The notes below the pieces were generated by a model. It was not told where the DNA came from, searched no databases, and saw nothing but the letters and a program-made list of their open reading frames with translations. The translations under genes and the position numbers were made by a program. Shown here one piece after another: positions 21,800 to 30,834 of a stretch of DNA of 64,000 nt. This stretch comes from Methylovulum miyakonense HT12 (lineage in GTDB: Bacteria > Pseudomonadota > Gammaproteobacteria > Methylococcales > Methylomonadaceae). The stretch spans positions 2,889,044 through 2,953,043 of the forward strand of contig NZ_KB913025.1 of the NCBI RefSeq assembly GCF_000384075.1, read 5' to 3'. The number at the start of each line of letters is the position of its first letter. Position 1 is the stretch's first letter.

Positions 21800-22336
21800 A
21801 TGAGTCAGTATAAAATTATTTTTACCGGGCCAGTAGGTGCCGGCAAAACTACAGCTATTAATTCAATCAGTGATGTGCCACCGATAAAAACTGATGCATC
21901 GGCGAGCGATATGGCTAAAACACGGAAAGCATCGACAACTGTTGCCATGGATTATGGTATTATGAATTTGCCGGGTGGCGAGAAGCTCCACCTTTACGGT
22001 ACGCCTGGGCAAGAGCGTTTTGATTTTATGTGGGATATACTTGTTACAGGCGGCATTGGTTTAGTCCTGTTATTAGACAATACCCGGGCTGACCCCTTTC
22101 TCGACATGAAATTCTTCCTCGACACCTTTGACAAGTTTATTTCAGAAACAACTGTGGCAATCGGTGTTACTCAAATGGATTTAAGCGCGAAACCAACTAT
22201 CGATGATTACCATATCCAACTAAACGCTTTAGGATTAAAACCCCCTGTTTTTGCTGTGGATGCTAGGGTAAAAAGTGATGTCTCTTTGTTAATTCAAGCT
22301 TTATTATATACATTAGATCCTGGGTTAGAGGGATAG
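21800..22336 (+). CDS. Small Ras-like GTPase (conservon CvnD / MglA type)
   Basis: 178-residue GTPase. G1/P-loop is GPVGAGKT (10-17). Switch I is likely around KASTTVAMDYG (43-53), with a Thr that can bind Mg2+. G3 is GTPGQERF (67-74), lacking the classic Asp, as in MglA and in CvnD-type proteins, which share the following FMWDIL. G4 is TQMD (124-127) rather than NKxD, so guanine recognition may be by TxxD. These features mark the prokaryotic Rup family. Such GTPases usually work with roadblock proteins as GAP or partner, and two roadblock-like genes follow in the same operon. Related systems set cell polarity (MglA) or relay signals at the membrane (Cvn). The role here is not known. Confidence 0.85.
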   Translation: MSQYKIIFTGPVGAGKTTAINSISDVPPIKTDASASDMAKTRKASTTVAMDYGIMNLPGGEKLHLYGTPGQERFDFMWDILVTGGIGLVLLLDNTRADPFLDMKFFLDTFDKFISETTVAIGVTQMDLSAKPTIDDYHIQLNALGLKPPVFAVDARVKSDVSLLIQALLYTLDPGLEG

Positions 22337-22338
22337 TT

Positions 22339-22986
22339 ATGATTAGTGACTATTCTTTAACCGAGGGGCTCTATTTATATCCCACCCCAGCTGGTGCGTA
22401 TTATGCTGTCTCATCGTTGGAAACTGATAAGCCTCGGCAGTTTTTAAGGAAATTGCTTTTACAGCCTAAAACTCATGCCCTTAGTATTGAAAATTTGCAG
22501 CATTTGATGAATCAAAATGATGAAGAAAAATGCTTGGAGCTTTTGCACCATTGTCAAAAACTACGTTGGGTCCAAGGGTTAAATGAACCATTGGAATATC
22601 CATCTGGAGCATTGGAAGATATTTTGCCCGGATTATTAAGTAAAATTTCTGAAAACGGTAAGATTTTGCTTGCAGAAAGACAAGGCTTTTATCTCGCAAC
22701 CCATGGGTTCCCCCATGAGGTGGCTGAAGAATTATCGGCATTAAGCGCAGAAATTGCGACTGTCCATGATAGGCGCGCCGGGTTATTGGTCAATAATATG
22801 GGCTTAATGAGCCAGGCGTGGTCTATAGTTGATGTTTTTGGAAACAGTGAGGTGGGTTTTTGGCCACTGTTTATCTCTAATAACCGATTTGTCATTGCTA
22901 TTTATGGGATACCTCATTTTAATCAAGCCGAATTTGTTTCTTTGGTTTGGGCATTAAGCATACGTTATGCAACAAAGGAGAGTTAA
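22339..22986 (+). CDS. Unknown protein with roadblock-like C-terminal half
   Basis: 215 residues, soluble. The first about 90 residues are not recognised (LTEGLYLYPTPAGAYYAVSS). The second half, from GKILLAERQGFYLATHGFP to the end, resembles a roadblock/LC7 or profilin-like fold: VAEELSALSAEIATVHDR then a beta segment and NRFVIAIYGIPHFNQAEF. It starts two bases after the GTPase stop, so the two are coupled and probably interact. It could be the partner or regulator of the GTPase. Assignment of the fold is by pattern only. Confidence 0.5.
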   Translation: MISDYSLTEGLYLYPTPAGAYYAVSSLETDKPRQFLRKLLLQPKTHALSIENLQHLMNQNDEEKCLELLHHCQKLRWVQGLNEPLEYPSGALEDILPGLLSKISENGKILLAERQGFYLATHGFPHEVAEELSALSAEIATVHDRRAGLLVNNMGLMSQAWSIVDVFGNSEVGFWPLFISNNRFVIAIYGIPHFNQAEFVSLVWALSIRYATKES

Positions 22987-23034
22987 TTTGAACGTTAACA
23001 TTACATTTTTGAAAAGAAAAAGAGGAAATTGAAT

Positions 23035-23397
23035 ATGCGTGCAAATATGTTGACTTCTGTATTGACAGAACTTAACGGTACATCGGCTGATATTGAAGCA
23101 TCGGGAATCATATCCACCGATGGTTTGATGATAGCCTCTGTTTTACCAGCTTCAATGGATGAGGATAGGGTAGGGGCTATGAGTGCCGCTATGCTTTCTT
23201 TGGGGGACAGAACTGCCCAAGAATTGGCCAGAGGGACATTGGAACAAGTTTTGATAAAAGGTGCCAATGGTTATGTATTAATGACCTATGCAGGCTCAGA
23301 ATCTGTATTGACCGTTTTGGCGAAACCTAATGCTAAATTAGGTTTGATATTTCTTGATGTCAAACGTGCGGCCGCCAGTATTGCTGACTTCCTGTAA
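23035..23397 (+). CDS. Roadblock/LC7 domain protein (MglB/CvnB type)
   Basis: 120 residues, a single roadblock domain: MLTSVLTELNGTSADIEASG, then IISTDGLMIASVLP, AMSAAMLSLGDRTAQELARG and YVLMTYAGSESVLTVLAKP. In MglB and CvnB such domains bind the small GTPase and can raise its hydrolysis rate. Start at ATG 23035 is set by the ribosome site AGAGGAAATTG; a TTG two codons earlier is less likely. It lies 48 bases after the preceding gene and 11 before the PAS gene, in the operon of the GTPase. Confidence 0.85.
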   Translation: MRANMLTSVLTELNGTSADIEASGIISTDGLMIASVLPASMDEDRVGAMSAAMLSLGDRTAQELARGTLEQVLIKGANGYVLMTYAGSESVLTVLAKPNAKLGLIFLDVKRAAASIADFL

Positions 23398-23408
23398 GAT
23401 TTTTGAAA

Positions 23409-23882
23409 ATGTTAGATTTTAAACCGGAAGATATTGTCGGTGACTATAAGGAAGCTGTACTTGACCTCTATGGCGGATTACGTAGATTGGTTTTCTACAC
23501 CGAGATAGAAATCCCTTATCCTGATGGCAAACTTATTGTGTCAACAACTGACAAAAATGGCTTTATCACGCACGTCAATAAGGCTTTTGTGGAGATGTCC
23601 GGTTATAGCGAGGATGAATTGATTGGTTCACCACATTCGATTTTGAGGCATCCCGACATGCCATCCGTAGCTTTTAAAGATTTGTGGGATACTGTTAATA
23701 GAGGCGAGCATTGGCAAGGAATTGTTAAAAATTTACGCAAGGACGGAGCCTATTATTGGGTTAAAGCGACCGTTATCCCTAATATCAGACAAGGTAAAAT
23801 TGTCAGTTATACCTCGGTGCGGCGTAAGCCATCACGCACCAAAGTCGAAGAATGTACAAAGCTTTATGCTTCCTTGAAATAA
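23409..23882 (+). CDS. PAS domain protein (Aer-type sensor module)
   Basis: 157 residues with one PAS domain at about 35-145. The pattern YPDGKLIVSTTDKNGFITHV, VNKAFVEMSGYSEDELIGSPHSILRHPDMP and GEHWQGIVKNLRKDGAYYWVKATV is close to the PAS of Aer and related chemotaxis sensors that bind FAD and sense redox. It has no output domain, HAMP or membrane helix, so it must act through a partner, most simply the other products of the operon. The N-terminal 30 residues form a helical lead-in. Whether it binds flavin is not known. Confidence 0.8.
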   Translation: MLDFKPEDIVGDYKEAVLDLYGGLRRLVFYTEIEIPYPDGKLIVSTTDKNGFITHVNKAFVEMSGYSEDELIGSPHSILRHPDMPSVAFKDLWDTVNRGEHWQGIVKNLRKDGAYYWVKATVIPNIRQGKIVSYTSVRRKPSRTKVEECTKLYASLK

Positions 23883-23891
23883 CCAATAAAT

Positions 23892-24638
23892 ATGACTTTT
23901 CAATTTACAGTCAGCCCGGATTTTTCCCCCGATCATATTTCTGGGTGGTATATATTCAATACTTGGCTACAAAAACAGACTGGCCAAGGCATTCACTTGG
24001 AAATGTACAATAATTTTCAAACGCAAAGGGTTGCAATTGAAAATGACGCGGTGGATTTGATTTATGCCAATCCTTTTGATGCGGCCATGTTAGTCCGTAA
24101 CAAAGGTTTTTCCCCATTAGTTAAGCCGTTTGGTGTTTCTGATGAGGCAATTATCGTTGTCAATGCCGATAGCCAGATACTTGATGTTGCAGACTTTGGC
24201 CCAGGGACAAAGATCGCCTCTACTGATGACCCGGATGTTCTGCTGATGGGTATGATTATGTTGGAACCTGCGGACTTGAATGCGCAGAATTCGGTAAAAA
24301 TAGGCTGTGATTCCTATATTTTGGTTGCAAAACAGTTGCTTCAAGGTAATTCTGATGTGGGTATTTTTCTTGCCGAAGCTTATGACAATTTATCCAATAT
24401 GGTAAAAAGTAGGCTAAAGGTTCTTGTTAGAAGTGAGATTAGCGTGATCCACCACTGTTTGATGATTGGCCCCAAGCTATCTCCTAGAAAGCAGGAAATA
24501 CAGGATTTATTGGTCGGAATGGATATGACTGACAAAGGGAGGGAGGTATTAAAAAGCCTTGGATTTTCTGGCTGGGTCAAGGTAGGGGAAGAAGAGACGG
24601 AATTTATGATCGATTTAATGGATGCCTTATCTGTATAG
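23892..24638 (+). CDS. Cytoplasmic PhnD-like periplasmic-binding fold protein
   Basis: 248 residues with the fold of phosphate/phosphonate-binding PhnD proteins (type 2 periplasmic-binding): FTVSPDFSPDHISGWYIFNT, IENDAVDLIYANPFDAAMLV, FGPGTKIASTDDPDVLLMGM and KQLLQGNSDVGIFLAEAYDN. There is no signal peptide, so it should stay in the cytoplasm. It has no transporter genes nearby. It is nine bases behind the PAS gene and ends the operon. A ligand-sensing role feeding into the GTPase module is an inference. The gap after it (24639-24752) has no terminator I can see. Confidence 0.65.
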   Translation: MTFQFTVSPDFSPDHISGWYIFNTWLQKQTGQGIHLEMYNNFQTQRVAIENDAVDLIYANPFDAAMLVRNKGFSPLVKPFGVSDEAIIVVNADSQILDVADFGPGTKIASTDDPDVLLMGMIMLEPADLNAQNSVKIGCDSYILVAKQLLQGNSDVGIFLAEAYDNLSNMVKSRLKVLVRSEISVIHHCLMIGPKLSPRKQEIQDLLVGMDMTDKGREVLKSLGFSGWVKVGEEETEFMIDLMDALSV

Positions 24639-24752
24639 CCCCGGACTTTTATGCTAGCGTCTAATTGCATAAATCCTTGTCATACATAAAAGCAATCTAA
24701 TCAATGTGATGTCTGAAAATAGTGATGGTTATTTTTGTAACCAAGCACTCGT

Positions 24753-26033
24753 TTAAGTGCGGCAAGTCCGTTTGTTAGGGAAATGGCAACTAAAGCAACT
24801 GCCTTTGCCAAGTTCACTGGTTATCTTCAACGTGGCCTCATGCCGCATCAGCACATGTTTAACAATAGCTAAGCCTAAACCTGTTCCTGGGACTTTATTC
24901 CGGCGTTTGTTTTCAACCCGATAAAACCGTTCTGTAACTCGGGGAATATCTGAGGCCGATATGCCTTCGCCAAAATCCTCCACCTCTAAAATGGTTTCAT
25001 CTTTCCCCTGATACCAACGTACTTTTACGACGGAATCATCAGGCGAATATTTTAGCGCATTGCCTAACAGGTTAGTAAATGCGCTACGCAAGTCCTGTTC
25101 TTCACCGTAGAGAAATGCCGCCGTTTCCAAGGTTAGCTCAATACGTCTCGAAGCGTTTTCCATCGTATCACCTTCTTTACAAATCTGGCTTAATAAAGCA
25201 GGTACATCAATACATTGCGTTTTTTTCTGTTGGGTTTCAAGGCGTGTCAATAATAGCAAATCATCAACGAGATGCTGCATGCGCTCAGTTTGCCCCAGCA
25301 TTTCTTTAAAAGAATTGGTAAGTAACGGTGAAGTATCGTCGTCCATATCTTGCAATGTTTCCAGATAACCTTTAAGTACGGTTAGTGGTGTCCTCAATTC
25401 ATGCGAAACATTAGCCACAAAATCCTTGCGCATAGTTTGCATTTTTTTCAACTGGGTGACATCTTGCGCTAACAGTAAGCGTAATCCTGAACCATAGGAA
25501 ATGACCCGAACTTCAAGGGTGACACGGTTATTTAGAGGGGATGGCAGGATCACAGGTTCGCTATAATTGCCTGATTTGAGATAACGGATAAAGTCAGGGA
25601 AGCGGACTAGATTTACGATACGCTGGCCTTTATCAGCTTGTTGCAGGCCTAAAACTTGCCGTGCCGCCTTGTTTGCCCATTCGATCTCGTCATTGCCCCG
25701 CAAGACCACCGCCGCGTCAGGTAAGGCTTCGGTCGATTGACGGAACTGCTCGATCATTTTCCGTAATTTCTTCTTACGCCGTTTGTCGCTCTTTTTGATA
25801 CGATAAATATGGTAATAAATTTCTTCCCAAATCCCTGTTGTTTTAGGGTACAGCCCTTTGCCACCAGCGCTTATCCAAAGTTCAAAGCGACGGATTTGTA
25901 GGAATTGGCAGGCCAACAAAAATAGGGTTGCCATAAATAGGGCAGGGAAAATCAGGCCTGTTATTGTACCGATTATGAAGGCCGCTATCAGCAGCAGTGA
26001 GGCGGAAATGAATTCTTTATGCCAAACACCCAC
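24753..26033 (-). CDS. phoR: Phosphate regulon sensor histidine kinase PhoR
   Basis: Membrane histidine kinase that senses phosphate state via the Pst system and phosphorylates PhoB. 426 residues. Two transmembrane helices at about 12-45, a PAS domain at about 95-200, a HisKA domain with FVANVSHELRTPLTVLKGYLE (the His is the phospho-site), and a HATPase domain with the N box GNALKYSP, DFGEGIS and GTGLGLAIVKHV. The H-box and following sequence are close to E. coli PhoR. It lies five bases after phoB. No pst or phoU genes are in the window. Confidence 0.9.
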   Translation of the reverse strand: MGVWHKEFISASLLLIAAFIIGTITGLIFPALFMATLFLLACQFLQIRRFELWISAGGKGLYPKTTGIWEEIYYHIYRIKKSDKRRKKKLRKMIEQFRQSTEALPDAAVVLRGNDEIEWANKAARQVLGLQQADKGQRIVNLVRFPDFIRYLKSGNYSEPVILPSPLNNRVTLEVRVISYGSGLRLLLAQDVTQLKKMQTMRKDFVANVSHELRTPLTVLKGYLETLQDMDDDTSPLLTNSFKEMLGQTERMQHLVDDLLLLTRLETQQKKTQCIDVPALLSQICKEGDTMENASRRIELTLETAAFLYGEEQDLRSAFTNLLGNALKYSPDDSVVKVRWYQGKDETILEVEDFGEGISASDIPRVTERFYRVENKRRNKVPGTGLGLAIVKHVLMRHEATLKITSELGKGSCFSCHFPNKRTCRT

Positions 26034-26038
26034 AAAGC

Positions 26039-26731
26039 TTACTCCATTAGTGAAAACCGATATCCGAAGCCGCGTACCGTTTGTACGAGGTCTTCACGCC
26101 CATGTTCCCCTAGAATTTTCCTTAAGCGGCGGATATGCACATCTATCGTCCGCTCTTCAATATAAACGCTACGTCCCCACACTTGGTCGAGCAATTGGGT
26201 CCGGCTATACACTTTATCCGGGTGGGTCATAAAAAATTGCATCAAACGGAATTCAGTGGGGCTCACTTCCAATTGTTTGTCGCCAATACTTAGCCTATGC
26301 TGCTCGGTATCAAGAACTAAATCGCCAAGGGCGATTTGGGCTAGCCCTTGTATTTTGCCGCTACGCCGTAATACCGCACGGATCCGGGCGACTAATTCTT
26401 TGGGAGAAAATGGTTTGGTAATGTAATCGTCCGCGCCTATTTCTAGCCCCCTGACCTTATCTTCCTCTTCACCACGGGCGGTTAGCAAAATAATAGGCAG
26501 ATCCCGGTAGACAGGTTCCTTTTTTAAGCGCCTAGCCCATTCCACTCCGCTAATACCAGGCAACATCCAGTCCAAGAGGATTAAATCAGGTGAAAGGTCA
26601 TCTAAAACCTTTTGTGCGTCTTCCGCATCAACGGCTGCGATAGATTTAAATCCGGCCTGTTCAAGCACCATCAGCAACATGCCCCGGATGGCATCTTCAT
26701 CTTCAACAACAAGAATATTTAGTCTCGACAT
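26039..26731 (-). CDS. phoB: Phosphate regulon response regulator PhoB
   Basis: OmpR-family transcription factor, 230 residues. Receiver domain 1-120 with [16 protein letters not shown] (phospho-Asp near 54), [32 protein letters not shown], all close to E. coli PhoB. C-terminal winged helix at about 130-228 with the recognition region [14 protein letters not shown]. It is the first gene of phoB-phoR. A single Pho-like half-site (TTGTCAT) lies upstream but a full Pho box was not found. Confidence 0.93.
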   Translation of the reverse strand: MSRLNILVVEDEDAIRGMLLMVLEQAGFKSIAAVDAEDAQKVLDDLSPDLILLDWMLPGISGVEWARRLKKEPVYRDLPIILLTARGEEEDKVRGLEIGADDYITKPFSPKELVARIRAVLRRSGKIQGLAQIALGDLVLDTEQHRLSIGDKQLEVSPTEFRLMQFFMTHPDKVYSRTQLLDQVWGRSVYIEERTIDVHIRRLRKILGEHGREDLVQTVRGFGYRFSLME

Positions 26732-26851
26732 AAGTGATATGGCTAAAAATTAAATGGTTATATCGTAACAATTTAGACATGGCTTTTTAATGACAAAAGT
26801 GATGCCAATATGAGTGGGTATAGGTTTGTAGTGGCCGGTAACTAGAATTGG

Positions 26852-27889
26852 TTATTTGATCACCACTGTGTGTAAGGCTTCCAAATTGGCGCTGCTATAT
26901 TCATTGAAGGCTTTGTCTTGATGTTCGATAAACAATGCCGCTATGCCCGCCTCATTGGCGGCCTTGATGCCTGCCACCCGGCCCAAGCATAGCAGGGCCG
27001 TCGACCATGCGTCAGCTTGCGTGGGGTCGGGATGCAGCACCGTCACTGAGACGGTATTGTGTTCTATCGGGGCACCGGTTCTGGCGTCCAAGATATGGCT
27101 ATAGCGTTTCCCGTTAACATCGAAATAGTGGCGGTAAGTCCCGGATGTCATGATTGCAATCGGCTCGTTTTGTTGGATCGTGATGATTTTCTGCATGGTG
27201 CGTTCATCGGGCAAGGGTTTTTCCAAGGCGATACGCCAAGCCTCACCGTCAGGTTTATGTCCACGCGTCTGCAATTCGCCGCCAATTTCGACCAAGTAAT
27301 TGTCAATCCCTAACCGCTCCAGCAAAGCGGAGATACGTGCCACACTGTAACCTTGCGCAATGGACGACAAATCAATTTTCAGCTCCGGGTTGCGCTTGCG
27401 CAAATGGTTATTGTCAAGCACTTCGATTTTGTCAAACCCCACTTCTTTTAACGTTGCTTGTAAAGTGTCCGGATTCGGCAATGAAAATTTATTGGCCTTA
27501 AAGCCCCATAAATCAAATAAAGGCTTGATTGTCAAGTCATAACACCCGGAACTGGCGATGCTGACGGCCCGGGCTTGCTCAATCAAAGCAATGATTTCTT
27601 CATTAACTACCTGTGGTTCACTGCTAACAGTCGAATTAAGCTGTTCAATTGCAGAATCGGGGCGGTAATTCGACAACAATTGGTCGATTCGGTTAAATTC
27701 ATCATCGACTGATTGTTTGATCGCTTGTGCATCTGTCGCTTGTGGGGACCAAAAACTGACATGGTAGGTTGTGCCCTGCGCCTCACCACCAATTTTTTGC
27801 ACCGTAGGCTGGGAACAACCGAAAAGCAGGAAAGTAAAAATTAAGGAGGCAAAAAGGTTATGGTGACAGTGGTGAAAGTAATGACACAT
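26852..27889 (-). CDS. apbE: FAD:protein FMN transferase ApbE
   Basis: Lipoprotein that transfers FMN from FAD onto threonines of NqrB, NqrC and similar proteins. 345 residues with an N-terminal signal and lipobox LLFGCSQ. Seen: QGTTYHVSFW at the start of the domain, LSSIAQGYSVARISALLERLG, the GGELQTRG loop, IMTSGTYRHYFDVNGKRYSHILDARTG with the Mg2+-binding region, and TVLHPDPTQADAWSTALLCLG. It is 16 kb from the nqr genes here but its only clear substrates in this window are NqrB and NqrC. Confidence 0.92.
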   Translation of the reverse strand: MCHYFHHCHHNLFASLIFTFLLFGCSQPTVQKIGGEAQGTTYHVSFWSPQATDAQAIKQSVDDEFNRIDQLLSNYRPDSAIEQLNSTVSSEPQVVNEEIIALIEQARAVSIASSGCYDLTIKPLFDLWGFKANKFSLPNPDTLQATLKEVGFDKIEVLDNNHLRKRNPELKIDLSSIAQGYSVARISALLERLGIDNYLVEIGGELQTRGHKPDGEAWRIALEKPLPDERTMQKIITIQQNEPIAIMTSGTYRHYFDVNGKRYSHILDARTGAPIEHNTVSVTVLHPDPTQADAWSTALLCLGRVAGIKAANEAGIAALFIEHQDKAFNEYSSANLEALHTVVIK

Positions 27890-28588
27890 TATGTTAATGG
27901 CGTTAGATTAAAAATTAGGGGCAGGTCGGTTACCGAAGCTGGCGATGCGCATGCAAAAGGCAGGATTTATGGTATTGGCCCGTAAAATCTGCCGGTCATT
28001 TCCAGGGTTGCGGTTAGTTTCATGGTTATTGGAAAAATCATTATTCTGGCCGCTGCATAAATCGGTCGTAATGTAAGCAAATTTGGGGGGATCGCTTGCA
28101 TCATGGCCAATTTTAGACGGTATTGATTCAGATTTAATTAGGCTGGAGATACCAGCCCACACTGGAATGCCAAAGTTTCTTGTCTCTTCATGATTACCTA
28201 AATTTCAAGCCAGCCGGCATCCATTTTACTAATGGTTGTTGGCGATAACCCCATTCAGGGTTGTCCCAATAGTTATGGCCCACTTAAAAACGCTGTATTT
28301 TATCCTGCGATAATACGTAACCCTTAGGTATTATGCAACGTTGATCACCAATAATCGCAATGCCAGCAATAACGGACGCCATCGCCTTAGGCGGGCCATG
28401 CCTTCAGGCTGCCGATTTTGCCTGAAGGTTTATGTCGTTTGAAAAATGGGCAATCCGGTACAGCAAATCCTTGGATTTTTGATGGCTAACTGGCGTTGTG
28501 CGTTAGCCAAAGCATCGGAAAGGTTCAAAAAAACCCGCTAAGCGGGATGGCTTGCGGGTTTTTAGTTTACCGGTTGAAAGATTTCCGG
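27890..28588. other. 700-base gap with two hairpins, no gene seen
   Basis: No open frame here has family-like sequence on either strand. Two perfect inverted repeats stand out: CCTTCAGGC...GCCTGAAGG (28401-28428) followed by TTTATG, and GGCTAAC...GTTAGCC (28484-28508). A terminator for the sulfite reductase operon is at 28527-28563. The rest shows nothing I can name; it may be decayed coding DNA. Confidence 0.5.
28527..28563 (-). terminator. Terminator of the DUF934-sulfite reductase operon
   Basis: On the minus strand AAAACCCGC and GCGGGTTTT pair around a loop and are followed by a seven-T run. It lies just after the DUF934 gene. Confidence 0.85.
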
Positions 28589-29041
28589 TTAATTGACGGA
28601 TACTTGATAATTGACCGTAAAATCATTCAGATAACCCAGTTCAACAGGCAACTGTTCATCTTTAGCGGGTTTAAAAGCATTCACCCCGACACGCGATAAG
28701 TAAAACACTTGGTCAGGCATGTAGTGGCCGGTGGCGCGTATTTCGCCTTGGTAGCCGTAACGGCTGCGCAGTAGCCACGCGTGGGAAAACAAGCGCCCAT
28801 CGGCAAAGTCAGGGAAATCCAATTCCACTAAAGCGATTTTGTCCAGGTCGTCGGCAAAGTCGGCGACGGCATCGGCAGGGGTGATGCGGATGCCGAGCTT
28901 GCCGTTGTGGGCTAGTAACCTTGGTTTGTCTTGTTGCCAACGGCTTAAGGACACGCTGATGTCACCGGCTGCCAGTTCGGCGTCATCCGCCAGCGATTGC
29001 CAATTGTCGTCAATAATTTTCTTGTCTTTAATGAGTTGCAT
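28589..29041 (-). CDS. DUF934 protein linked to sulfite reduction
   Basis: 150 residues of the DUF934 family, which is found beside sulfite reductase and other assimilatory sulfur genes. It shows the family pattern: an N-terminal helical part, GKLGIRITPADAVADFADDL, LVELDFPDFADGRLFSHAWLLR, and YGYQGEIRATGHYMPDQVFYLSRVGVNAFKP. Biochemical role is not settled; a partner or electron-path role for the reductase is inferred. It overlaps the end of the reductase gene by 14 bases, so they are co-translated. Confidence 0.85.
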   Translation of the reverse strand: MQLIKDKKIIDDNWQSLADDAELAAGDISVSLSRWQQDKPRLLAHNGKLGIRITPADAVADFADDLDKIALVELDFPDFADGRLFSHAWLLRSRYGYQGEIRATGHYMPDQVFYLSRVGVNAFKPAKDEQLPVELGYLNDFTVNYQVSVN

Positions 29042-30680
29042 ACACTTGTTCCTTGAAGGGGGTGATTCCTACCCGTTTTACCATGTCCAGAAAGCTTTCA
29101 TCTTCTAGGCGTTGCTTGACGTAGACAGCCAATATTGTAGCCACGGCTTGGGTGACTTCGTTTTTGGCGACCGCCGGCCCTAAACGCTCGCCAATCGCGG
29201 CTTCATTTTCGGATGAACCGCCCAAGGTGAGTTGGTACCATTCAGTGCCTTTTTTATCGACCCCCAAAATGCCAATGTGGCCGACGCTTTGGTGCGCACA
29301 GCCGTTCATGCAACCGGACATATTGATTTTGACATCGCCAATGTCGTGCAAATAGTCCATATCATCCAGCGCTTCGTTGATTTCTTTGGCGATGCCGATG
29401 GAGCTGGCATTGGCCAAGGAACAGAAATCCAAGCCAGGGCAGCAAATCATATCGGTGGCCGTGCCGATATTGGGTGTCGCCAAGTTGAGCGCCACCAATT
29501 GCTGCCATAAAGCAAACAAGCCGGCTTGTTTGACATCGGCGAAAACCAGGTTTTGGCGGTGGGTGACCCGCACTTCACCAAAACTGAATTGGTCTGCCAA
29601 ATCGGCGACGGTGTCCAGTTGTGTGTCGGTGGTGTCTCCGGGGGGCGCGTCAGGGGCTTTTAAGGACAGGAATACGGCACGGTAGCCAGGCATTTTATGG
29701 GCGGCGGTATTTTGTTTATACCATGTCGCGAAAGCGGGGTTGTCTTGTAAATGTTGCCCGAAGTTGGCGTCGTCAGCGGCATCGGCTGCATAATCCGGCA
29801 AGGTGAAATGGCCTTTGATGGCTTCAATACGTTCATCGCTCAGTTCCATGCCGTCTTTGATCTGTTGCCATTCCGCTTCAACCATTTCGGTGAATTTTTC
29901 CAAGCCAGTTTCTTTGACGAGGATTTTGATCCGCGCTTTGTATTTGTTGTCCCGGCGGCCAAATAGGTTGTAAATGCGCAGGATGGCTTCGAGATAGGAG
30001 AGCAGATGTTTTTTTTCAATAAACGGACGGATGACCGAGCCAATAATAGGCGTGCGCCCTAAACCGCCACCAACGAGTATCCTAAAGCCAATGTCACCCA
30101 TATCATTTTTGACCAGATGCACGCCAATATCATGGAATTGGGTGGCGGCACGGTCATGCGCCGCGCCGCTGACGGCTATCTTAAATTTGCGCGGCAGATA
30201 ATCGAATTCGGGGTGCAAGGTTGTCCATTGGCGGATAATTTCGCAGTAGGGCCGTGGGTCTTCAAGTTCATCGACACAGACACCGGCCAGATGGTCGGAT
30301 GTGGTGTTACGCATACAGTTGCCGCTGGTTTGGATGGCGTGCATCTGGACGGTGGCGAGTTCGGCTAAAATATCTGGCACTTGTTCCAATTTAGGCCAGT
30401 TGTACTGGACGTTTTGGCGGGTAGTGAAGTGGCAATAATTTTTGTCGTAAGTGCGGGCGATATGCGCCAGTTTGCGCACTTGGGCGGAACTGAGCAGGCC
30501 ATAAGGGATGGCGACGCGCAACATCGGCGCGTGGGTTTGGACATAAAGCCCGTTTCTTAAGCGTAAAGCGCGGAACTGGTCATCGGTGAGTTCGCCTTTT
30601 AAAAACTTTTCGGTTTGCCGTCTAAACTGGGCGACCCGTTCATTGACAAGGGTTTGGTCTATTTCGTTATATTGATACAT
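29028..30680 (-). CDS. cysI: Nitrite/sulfite reductase (sirohaem, 4Fe-4S)
   Basis: Haemoprotein that reduces sulfite to sulfide with six electrons in cysteine synthesis. 550 residues, two ferredoxin-like halves. The 4Fe-4S/sirohaem cysteines are seen in MICCPGLDFCSLA and NMSGCMNGCAHQSVGHIGI (C-x5-C and C-x3-C). N-terminal half has HFTTRQNVQYNWPKLEQ and TSGNCMRNTTSD. By context (DUF934) it acts on sulfite; a nitrite role cannot be ruled out from sequence. It is divergent from nhaD over 154 bases. Confidence 0.88.
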   Translation of the reverse strand: MYQYNEIDQTLVNERVAQFRRQTEKFLKGELTDDQFRALRLRNGLYVQTHAPMLRVAIPYGLLSSAQVRKLAHIARTYDKNYCHFTTRQNVQYNWPKLEQVPDILAELATVQMHAIQTSGNCMRNTTSDHLAGVCVDELEDPRPYCEIIRQWTTLHPEFDYLPRKFKIAVSGAAHDRAATQFHDIGVHLVKNDMGDIGFRILVGGGLGRTPIIGSVIRPFIEKKHLLSYLEAILRIYNLFGRRDNKYKARIKILVKETGLEKFTEMVEAEWQQIKDGMELSDERIEAIKGHFTLPDYAADAADDANFGQHLQDNPAFATWYKQNTAAHKMPGYRAVFLSLKAPDAPPGDTTDTQLDTVADLADQFSFGEVRVTHRQNLVFADVKQAGLFALWQQLVALNLATPNIGTATDMICCPGLDFCSLANASSIGIAKEINEALDDMDYLHDIGDVKINMSGCMNGCAHQSVGHIGILGVDKKGTEWYQLTLGGSSENEAAIGERLGPAVAKNEVTQAVATILAVYVKQRLEDESFLDMVKRVGITPFKEQVYATH

Positions 30681-30834
30681 GGTGCGTGTTTGAAGTACCT
30701 TTCAGGCGAAAAATCATGGTCTGTCATCATATACTCTGCGTCATAAAATGACAAAATTTATTGGATGGTGATACCATTAACTGTTAAATTTTGTGTATTT
30801 GTTCCATTTAAACTACTAAAAGAGAGGGGGTATT

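Noticed and set aside
26732-26851. Pho box before phoB
   Set aside because: Only one half-site (TTGTCAT) is seen; the second direct repeat is too far from consensus.
27908-28162. Open frame of 84 codons in the gap before the sulfite reductase operon
   Set aside because: Composition is not protein-like, with no ribosome site or family.
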